Shown here piece by piece: positions 55,556 through 64,000 of a stretch of 64,000 nucleotides of DNA. Positions within the stretch are counted from its first letter, which is position 1. Each line of letters begins with the position of its first letter. Source of the stretch: Xylona heveae TC161 (lineage: Eukaryota > Ascomycota > Xylonomycetes > Xylonales > Xylonaceae); assembly GCF_001619985.1 (NCBI RefSeq), contig NW_017264198.1:744001-808000 (forward strand), in the 5' to 3' direction. Made by a program: the position numbers and the translations under genes. The notes below the pieces were generated by a model. It searched no databases and was not told where the DNA came from. It saw only the letters and a program-made list of their open reading frames with translations.

Positions 55556-57301
55556 TTTTGGGTTTTGGTTTTTTGATTTGGGTAATTTCAAAGGGTACTT
55601 TCATCTTGAAGTCTACTCCAGTCCCATAATGTTTCTTGTTGATGTTGTCTTTCTTGATATAGTAACTATGTTTTTGATGCTACTTTAGTAGTATCCAGAT
55701 ATTCTAGTAGGTGGTTCCAGTTTTTTCTAGTATATAATATTTTCAAAGTAAAAACTTTTTCCTTTACTTTTTGTAGTAAAACTTTCCTAGCTTCTTTTGT
55801 TTGAAAGCAGGACAGTAATAGATGAGCTGGATTCTGAGTAAAGTTGTAGATAGAGCTGCATTTTTTTGACTCATATGTAGGTAGCCTGTATAGGTAGAAT
55901 TTGAAATAACCATGTCCTATCTTGAGTTAAATGGCAGTTGTAACTAGTTTTCTTCTAAGGTCTTAGTATTTCTCAAATAGCTTCCAGTGTAGAAAGGTTT
56001 GAAACTGTTTATAATGTTTTTCTTTAGAAATAGTTTGCTATTGGTAGATCCATTGCTCAAGGATAAGCTTTTTCAACTTTTTTTTCAAGTAGCTATATGA
56101 AGTATATGCATCCTTGTATAGTTTGTTGGTATATGTTATTCTATATTTGGCTGCTTTATCTACTTCTTTATTTCCTAGTATTTCTTGATGTTCTGGAACC
56201 CATTGAAGATAGATTTGAATATTATTGTCTTTGAAAACTTAAATGGCAGAAAAGATTTATAGTAGTAGTTGTTGTCCAGGTCCAGCTATTGGATATTTTA
56301 TTGTATCTAAGATACTTTGATTGTCTATAAATATCCAGATAGCTTTAGAGTTTATAGTTGATCTATATACTATCCATTCTATTGCTTTAGTTAAAGCAAA
56401 AAGTTCTGCATCATAGATTTCCATATATAAGCCTAGATTCCAGGAAAAAGTATATGTGTCTTGACAGTATGTAATATAATATCTTGCTTTTGCTGTTGTT
56501 TGTAGTAATCCATCTATATATACTATACAATTTTCTTCTGGAATTTGTTTTTGAAGGGTATTTAGTATTGTTTGGTGTTTTTCTTTCATATCAGACTTGG
56601 AGTACTTGTTTTTGATGATAGATATAGCTGGAAATTGTTTCTATAGAGGCTATTTAGTTATTGTATAGGATTCTAGCTCTGGTATAGTAGGTAAAATAGT
56701 AGCTAATTTAGCTAGTATTTGTATGTACTGAGTAGGATATGCTTTTGATTTTAACTGAGTAGATTGTTGATTCCAGTCTAGATACTTGGTAGTATCTATA
56801 TCTTGTCCTATTTGTAATATTAGAGGAAATTCTTTAGAAGTTTTTTGTCTAAATAGATGTGACAAGCATAGTGTAGTCATTCTCAATGCATATTTATAGC
56901 TGTAAAGTTCTAGCCTGAGGTTAACAGGTAATAAACATGCTTCTATCTCTATAGCTTGTATAGAACTTGTTTTAAAATATCTAAGAATCTTCTTTAGGGC
57001 TTGATTTTGAAGTTTTTAAAAGAGGTTCTTGTAGTTTATTTGTTGTTTCCACCAGATTAAAGATTCAAAGTTACTAATAGATATAGTACAAGCTTTGTAT
57101 AAGGTAATTCTAGCTGGGACAGACATTTTTTCTTCTGATCCAAGTAGTCTATTTAAACTATAAAAGGCTCTTGTTGCTACTATTACTTTTCTAGTAACAT
57201 GTTCTTTGAAAGATAGTTTGAAGTTAAACCAAATTCTTAACCATCTAACACAGGTACTAGGAACTATTATAGTTCCATTTAGTAGTGTACATGTAGCTTG
57301 G
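55556..57301 (-). mobile_element. Tad1-like LINE, 5'-truncated
   Basis: This is the 3' part of a non-LTR retrotransposon ORF2 on the minus strand. From high to low coordinates: the end of the reverse transcriptase/thumb region (VRWLRIWFNFKLSFKEHVTR near 57,230; then LYKACTISISNFESLIWW), a connection region still open at 56,886-56,650, and an RNase H domain at 56,589-56,257 with its acidic residues in CIVYIDG, YDAELFALTKAIEW and IFIDNQS, followed by WVPEHQEILGNKEVDKAAK, the usual RNase H end of Tad1-group LINEs. A C-terminal Cys/His region follows to about 55,560, where T-rich runs on the plus strand may mark the A-rich tail. The frame has stops and small shifts. The 5' part is missing: it stops exactly at the LTR border at 57,302. 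Confidence 0.82.
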
Positions 57302-60300
57302 TATTACAGTAACACCTACAAATAAGCATTGAGTTGTATCTTCTTAGATAGTTTTTTGTTAGTACATCAAGGGTTCTTACCTAGTAATATAGCATTCCAC
57401 AATATTATTCAGTGATTTGGAGTGATATAAGATGATATAACAATTCAAGTCTCCTAGATAAAGTAAACAATAAGATTGTTATTGTACTAATATCTAAATA
57501 CTAATAACTGAATACTGTATAGTAGTATTACTAAGACAATAATGTTAAAAACTACATAGAACAATTCTAACTATGTAGGAAAACCATCCTCCTTATATAG
57601 ACAATCTGTTTTATGCTAATCACACCTGATCACCTTGATCATCTTGTGATTACCTGTGATCACTGTGATCACTTATTTCTGCTGCTACTTTCTACTTTCT
57701 TATCTTATCATCACATGACCTCTTGTTCCATGATATCATACAGTGTCTCATGCCTCTGTACTTCTTGAAGTAGGTCCTGCACCATCTGTTACTGACCCTT
57801 GTAACCATTGTTACATTAGGTCCTTCCTTTTTATTTTTTTAACTCAAAAGGCTGATTCTGTAATTGCCTGATCCTTATAAAGATAAGGTCTCTCCTTTTG
57901 TCACTTCCTCATTTCCTAACTTTTGTCCTCATCATGCTAAAGGTTTCTAGTTCTACTTGTTGTTGTTGTCTTGCCAACTATGCTTTTCAACTCTCTTGTA
58001 ATATGCTGACTCCTTGTTCTGCCTGCTATTCTTCTAGTTAGGCTTGCAAAGTTTTTCTTGAGTCTAGTTATTGTGTTTAGTATATTTTCTGTAGTTGGAA
58101 GTATGATCTAGTGGTGTCTGAGGCTGACTGGCAGCATCTTGACTCCAATTGTTATTATATTAAGACTTTTCTAGAGGAGACAGAATCCAAGTTTTTTTGT
58201 CTGGTCAAAGAGACTTCCCAGCTTTCTGTCTATTACTCTCATCTTTACAAATAACTTCTTTAAAACTATAATCATGGCAAGGAAATATTTCAGTAAGAGC
58301 TTGAATCTATTGAAAAATTAGAATGTCTGAAACAAGAATCTAAAATTACTGCTTCTACTATTTTCTCTCCTTCAATTTCTTTTGATTTTGATTGGTCTAC
58401 TTTCTTGAATCTCCCTGGTCTTCTTTTTTCCTCTGCTGGTAGAATTTAGCAATCTTTTCAAGGCAATTCAAATTGATCTATAGTTTCCATGAATTTGATT
58501 CTTTCCCATAGTCAAGTCATTTGACATAGTATCTCCATTGCTAACCTTCTTTCTTTGCATCTAGAATTTCTTCAACATCATATTTTTCATCCTTAGATGA
58601 AATGTCTAGTTTCTTTGCAAGTAGTATCTTTTCTAGTACTAGTTCCAATAGTGAGATGTAGAATGTTAGATGTATTTTTGTTCTTTTAGGTAGTTGTAAT
58701 TGATATGTTACTTTGTTGATTTGTTTCTTGATTTTAAAAGATCCTGCCTTGACATGGTCTAACTTTTTGTTTGGTTTCCTAGATTTTAAGTTTCTATGGA
58801 ATAGGTAAACTTTACCCCCCTCCTTAAAGATTGGTCCATTCAATCTTGTCTGATTAATATATTCCTACATTTTCTAATTTCTAAATGTAATCTCTTGTTG
58901 TAGTAACTTGTAGAATTCCTTGATTTCTTGGCTATATTGTAATCCTTGTGGTGACATACCATCATTCTTGATTTCTATTCTTTAAACCACTGGATTGTAC
59001 CTGTAATTTACTTGAAATGGTAACATTTTAATGGTATCTTGCTTTGCACTATTATATGTGTACTAAGTAACTAGTAACAATGGTACTTAATTATCTTGTT
59101 AATAGCTGATATAGTGTTATAGATACTGTTTAACAATCTGGTTGATTCATTTGGTTTGTCTGTCTGTTTGTAGGTAAGCTGTAGTTAACATCTTGTGCTC
59201 TACTCCTAAACTTGCTATCATCATTTTCTAGAATCTTGATGTAAATAGCTTATCTCTGTTGGTAATGAATTCCTTTGGTAACTAATAGTTTGCTATTACT
59301 GTTTGTAATACCAAGTATGTTATTTGTTCTACCATAGCCTCTTTTGTTATTAAAATGAAATATGTATATTTCATAAGTTATTCTACAATTACAAGTAATA
59401 CATTGTACTTCTGTCCTGTAACTAAGTTTATTAATTCTAGTAGATCTATAATGAAGTCCATTATGACTGACTCCCATGACCAATGTAGTACTTCTAGATT
59501 CTTTAAATTTTTATATAGCTTATATTTGCTTTTCTTGTCCTGGTTGCAAACATGGCATTCTCTGATTACTTCTTTGACTAACTTCTATATACCTAGTATG
59601 TAGTAGTTTACTATTATCTATATAACTGTTTTGATAATTTCTGGATGTCCACTCATTGGTTCTTTATGTATTTTTTTGACCAATTCTTTTTGTAGCTTTT
59701 GTAGTACATAGATTTGTCCTTTGTGGTATAAGAGTCTGTCCTCAAGTGGTTCTCTTGCTTTGTAATTCATAGTTCTGTCATCTTGAGTTGCCTCTTGTAT
59801 TCTTTGTTTCCAAGTATTATTACTTTTGATTTGTAATACTACAATTGTCTTTGCTCTATACACTAGAGTTCTGTTGCTATTGAGTTTAAGTATTGTATCC
59901 TGTACTGGCTTCATGCCCTCCTTGTATTTTTCTTGTTGGCTGAGTATGTCTGTAACTCCATTTTCTTTCTCTTTCTTATAGTATATTTAGAAGTTGTATT
60001 AAACTAATATTTCTACTCATTGTACTTGTCTTCTGTTTAACTTTTTTATTGTTATAAATATTGTAAGATTTTTATGATTTGAGTATATCATGGTTGTACC
60101 TTTTGTCCCAAGCAAGTAGACTCTCCAATACTCTATTGCTGATACTACTCTAAGTAGTTCCTTATCATAGATATCATAATTTAATTCTGGTACTAATAGT
60201 TTTCATAAGTAAAAGGCTACTAGGTGTCTCTTACTGTCCTCCTCTATCTACATCATTTGTGCTCCAATGGCAAAGTCTAATGAGTCCATCTCAATTTTGA

Positions 60301-61813
60301 CTTCTTTTCCTAGTTTATATATTTTTAGTACTAGTTCTTCTGAGAACTTCCTCTTTAGTTCTTCAAACAATTTCTAGGCCTCTTTAATCTAACTAAAGGA
60401 TATACTGTCCTTTATCAATTCTGTAAGTAGTGTTGTGATTTTGGAATATCTTTATATAAACTTTTGGTAGAAATTAACAAAGCCTAGACATTCTCTGACC
60501 CTCTTTTTACTTTTTGGTACTTCTCAATTCTATATATCTTGAACCTTCCTTGGGTCCATCTTGATTCCTTTGCTAGATACAATGAATCTCAAGGATTCTA
60601 CTTCTTCTTGATAAAACTTATACTTTTTAGGCTGAACATAGAGATTGTACTCCCTGAGTTTAGTTAAGACTTTCTTAACTTGCTTTCTGTATTCTTCTAA
60701 CATTTTGTTTGTGTAAACTATAATATCATCTAAGTATACTATAACAAAAACATTTAGATACTGGTAAAGTACATTATTAATCATGCTTTAGAATGTAGCT
60801 GGTGTATTTATAAGTTTGAATGGCATTACTAGGTACTTATATAGGCTATAACAAGTCCTAAAAGCTGTCTTCTATTCTTCTTCTTCTTTTATATAGATTT
60901 AGTAATATCCTTCTTGGATATCAAACATTGTTATTTATTTAGCTCCTGACAGTTGGTCTTGGAGTTCTTGAATAAGTAGTAATGGGTATGCATTCTTAAT
61001 TGTTTTGTTGTTTAACTGTTAATAATCTACATATAGTTATAGTTTGCCATTTTTCTTTAGTACCTATAGTATTAAAAATCTCATTGGACTCTTACTAGAT
61101 CTGATGTACTCTTTCTTGATGTTCTTCATAAGATATTCTTTTAATACTTTAGCTTGCTATTGTATTTCAAGATATATTAGTCCTGGTTTCAGTACTGCCC
61201 CTTTCTTGAGAGGTATCTTATGATCCTATGGCTTGTACTTTGGTAAAGCTATTTCTTTTAGATCTTTGAAAAGTTTCTTGAACTCTTCATACTCTGGTAG
61301 TATCTTAATTGTTAGTATCCCTTTAACTTTTTAGATTTATATTACATAGGCTCTATACTTAGTATTTGATATTTCTTTCTACATGTGTCTAAGACTTATC
61401 ACCTTAATATTTAAGTCTCTTGTTAATTTCTTATGATTAATCTTTGCTTGTTGCTTATCTTGTCAAAGTCCTTGGCATCCTGCCTTTTTAAGTAACTTAG
61501 GATTTTTTAATCTAAACCTTTTAGTTTATCAACTTTCTGCAATCTTTGTAGTAGGAAAGTAAATGGTCCATTAATACTAGTTGATTCATGAGTTGATTGC
61601 CTGCAACTAGTTCATTTTCAAAATGAGGTCTAACTTCATTCTTATATTGATAATGTTAATAGAGCTGTGCCAAGACATCCTGTTTAACTGTACATTAAGC
61701 TCTTCTATATACATCTTGATGAATCTCTTACTATATGCTAGTAAACTTCCATCTACTATTTATACTCAAATTGAATTTTTCTTGAGTTTTCATAGCAGAT
61801 TTAGCTATTCTAC
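57302..61813 (-). mobile_element. Ty3/gypsy LTR retrotransposon, minus-strand fossil
   Basis: Parts from its 3' end: LTR at 57,302-57,815 (514 bp); integrase C-terminal region near 58,540-58,845; integrase core about 59,000-59,500; integrase zinc-binding part about 59,620-59,915; RNase H about 60,000-60,300; reverse transcriptase about 60,480-61,200 with YLDDI; and gag/protease-like text up to about 61,800. The order RT-RNase H-integrase defines Ty3/gypsy. No matching 5' LTR in the same orientation is present. Broken in many places. Less AT-shifted than elements at 41-55 kb, so probably younger. Confidence 0.88.
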
Positions 61814-64000
61814 TATAATGATGGTTACAAGGGTTAGCAATGAATAATGCAGGGCCTACTATATAAGATGTAGAGGCATAGTACACTAAAGATATTACAA
61901 GACAAAAAGGGTCATATGATGATAAGATAGGAAAGTGGAGAGCAATAGCAAAATAAGTAATCATGGTAATTACAGATGATCATAGGGTGATCAAAGTAAT
62001 CAAGTATAATTAGCACAAAATAGATTGTCTATATAAGGAGAATAGTTTTTCTACATAGTTAGAGTTGTTTTGTGTAGTTCTTGAAGTTTATTGTTCAGCA
62101 TTACTGCTTTATAGTAATTAATTATTAGTATTTAGATATTAGTATAATAGCAATCTCATTGTTTACTTTATCTACTAGACCTGAATTGTTATATCATTTT
62201 ATATTACTCCTATTACTAAATAATATTGTAGGATACTATATTACTAGATGAGAACCCTTGATGTACTAACAAGGAACTATCTAGGAAGATACAACCTAAT
62301 GCCTACTTGTAGGTATTACTATAATAGAAGAACTACTTAACATTAGGACAAAGGTAATTCAAGTAAAAGCATTTTGCTATGTCTAGCAATTCAGGAACAA
62401 CTGCTACTAGGACAACCACAGTAGTAGTCATGATGCTCAGGGAGTAGATTGTAAGACTTTAATCTCAATTGACAACACAGCATTAGCAAGCCAATGTCAA
62501 AGTAGTAGTACCAGATAAGTTTGATGGAAAGAGAGAAATGCTTAAAGCATGGTTTATTGTTATGAAGCTGTACCTAGGATTTAACACATTAACCTTTCTA
62601 GGCAAACTAAACAAGATCTTAGCAGTAGAAATGTACATGAAGAAAAAAGCCCTAGAGTGGTTTCAACTATACATGGATGATTATATAAAGAATGAACTAA
62701 ATGAACAAATGGAAGTAGAGACTGTACTCATCTTCAATTACTATAACAAGTTTAAAAAACATATCAAGAAGATCTATAGCAAAATCAATGAAGTATGAGT
62801 GGCAGAATAAAAGCTTTAGGCAATGCAACAGAAAAGATTGCCAGCTTTATATGTAGCAGAGTTTATACATGTAGCATCAATCATACCATGGGGACAAGTA
62901 CTATTAAGTATAATCTTCTACAACAAACTCAAGGAGAGAGTCAAGGACAAAATAGCCAGAGGAGAAAGGCTAGAAACCATGCATGAAATGACAGAACTAG
63001 CTGTGAGAATTAACAATCACCAATACAAATGAGAGCAAGAAAAGAAGTATTAACACTCAAGACATAGAACTAACTATAAAACAAATATAAAAAAGTATCA
63101 AAACAAGATACTAGACAAGGGTAATTTGATGGACCTAGATGCTATACAAAAACAAAAGTATGGAAATCTCATTAGCAAAGAGGAAAAACAATAATGCTTT
63201 GATAAGAAAGCTTGTCTTAGATGTAGAAAAACCAGACACTGGAGAAAGAATTGTACAACAGGACAAAAGAATTATAAGAAATCTAAAGATATATAGACTC
63301 TTAGAATTAAATTCTTGGAACCTATTAAACCTTAGGAATAGAAAGAAAATGAATGAAACTAACTAGATCTAGACTTTGAATAGGTACAAAAAGCATGAAA
63401 ACAAACCCAACACTTGAAGGCAGTTATAGAGACAACTGTAAAATTTACAGAGGAACTAATAATTAATGAAATGAAAGAGGAAGCTGAAGTAGCAGTGGTG
63501 TTGATTATCAAAGTATATAAACAACTAAATAAATTACTTGACCAATACTAATGGGACCAGAACAGGTGAAAACATAAGATCAATGTACAGTATATGTTCA
63601 GGGAGATGAACATGCAATACCTAGAAAAGTCTAGTAAATTAGAACAAGAAAATAAGATCTGGAGGGTAATCTATGAAAATCTAGTACAACAGCACTTATA
63701 CTTGTAAGAAGTAATTATAGAATGATACTAGAACTATATCAAATGGCTTGAAAAGGAAGCCAACAAGCAAACATAGATAACCTAGGAAGAAACTATGAAA
63801 TAGATTAAGGTATTACAAAGACAGACCCAAGAGCTGGATGAATCAAAAGGAGAACAAAAAGACAAGTTTCTAGCCTGATACTAGTAAATAACAAAGTATA
63901 TAGATCTGATTACTAAGGAAATCAAGCAGACTAAGGAACACTAGAATATTGTAGGTACAATAGCAGAAGAAGCCATACTCAAGAAGCTAAGGAAGGACCT
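61814..64000 (+). mobile_element. Ty3/gypsy LTR retrotransposon, plus-strand fossil, partial
   Basis: LTR at 61,814-62,326 (513 bp), a leader of about 200 bp, then gag (about 62,480-63,050) with a capsid-like helical region and, near 63,190-63,260, a zinc-knuckle-like Cys/His cluster. The element runs off the right edge, so pol and the other LTR are not seen. Same family as the minus-strand copy at 57,302-61,813, arranged in opposite orientation. Broken in several places. Confidence 0.85.

Noticed and set aside
61623-61964. Opposed 74- and 77-codon frames at the gypsy-gypsy border
   Set aside because: They span the junction of two elements and the start of an LTR; not host genes.

Overview
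The window looks like nuclear DNA of a filamentous ascomycete. Introns are short (about 48-190 bp) with GTRNGT donors and CTAAC/CTGAC-type branch sites. Proteins read best against Pezizomycotina families, and a gene-rich arm is followed by a very AT-rich, transposon-packed arm, as repeat-induced point mutation (RIP) produces. The protein flavour suggests Leotiomycetes (Helotiales), but that is inference.

Gene arm, 1 to about 40.3 kb. In order: a MIOS/Sea4-type WD40 protein (minus, runs off the left edge); EFG1 (plus); a PAS-domain kinase (minus, 4 exons); an unnamed acidic-motif protein (minus); a TBC1D5-like Rab GAP (plus); a Yippee zinc protein (plus); a three-KH RNA-binding protein (plus); an assembly gap of 85 N; the nucleotide-sugar transporter Hut1 (plus); a DUF2985 membrane protein (minus); an unnamed multipass membrane protein (minus); a ferric reductase with six exons (minus); an unnamed 980-residue protein (minus); a Tc1/mariner insertion; a predicted mitochondrial P-loop ATPase (plus); and CLU1 (plus, 6 exons). 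These are housekeeping genes in no obvious cluster. TORC1/SEACIT nutrient sensing (Sea4), PAS kinase, ferric reductase and CLU1 are each metabolic or mitochondrial, but nothing shows co-regulation. I rebuilt exon joins by hand from splice signals and reading phase. Several long frames begin at TTG or GTG, so I moved those starts to the next sensible ATG or to upstream exons.

Transition, about 40.3-41.6 kb. Within a few hundred bases of the CLU1 stop the DNA becomes AT-rich. It then holds a short island of ordinary composition with two 14-bp minisatellites and a G-run.

Repeat arm, 41.6-64 kb. There are no host genes that I can support. It holds layered dead elements: LTR copies of one Ty3/gypsy family in both orientations, a hAT transposase remnant, an AT-rich terminal-inverted-repeat family containing a smaller 240-bp MITE with tRNA-like boxes, a weak gag-like remnant, a Plavaka-type (CACTA superfamily) transposase remnant, a 5'-truncated Tad1-like LINE, a minus-strand gypsy pol with its LTR, and a plus-strand gypsy LTR plus gag that runs off the right edge. 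The 41.6-55 kb part is far more AT-shifted than 55-64 kb, which suggests at least two ages of insertion or unequal RIP.

I found no CRISPR array, no rRNA and no credible intact tRNA gene. The best candidates for something undescribed are the nested AT-rich inverted-repeat elements at 46.8-50.3 kb, and three conserved-looking but unnamed genes at 8-9.4, 23.1-24.2 and 28.4-31.3 kb.
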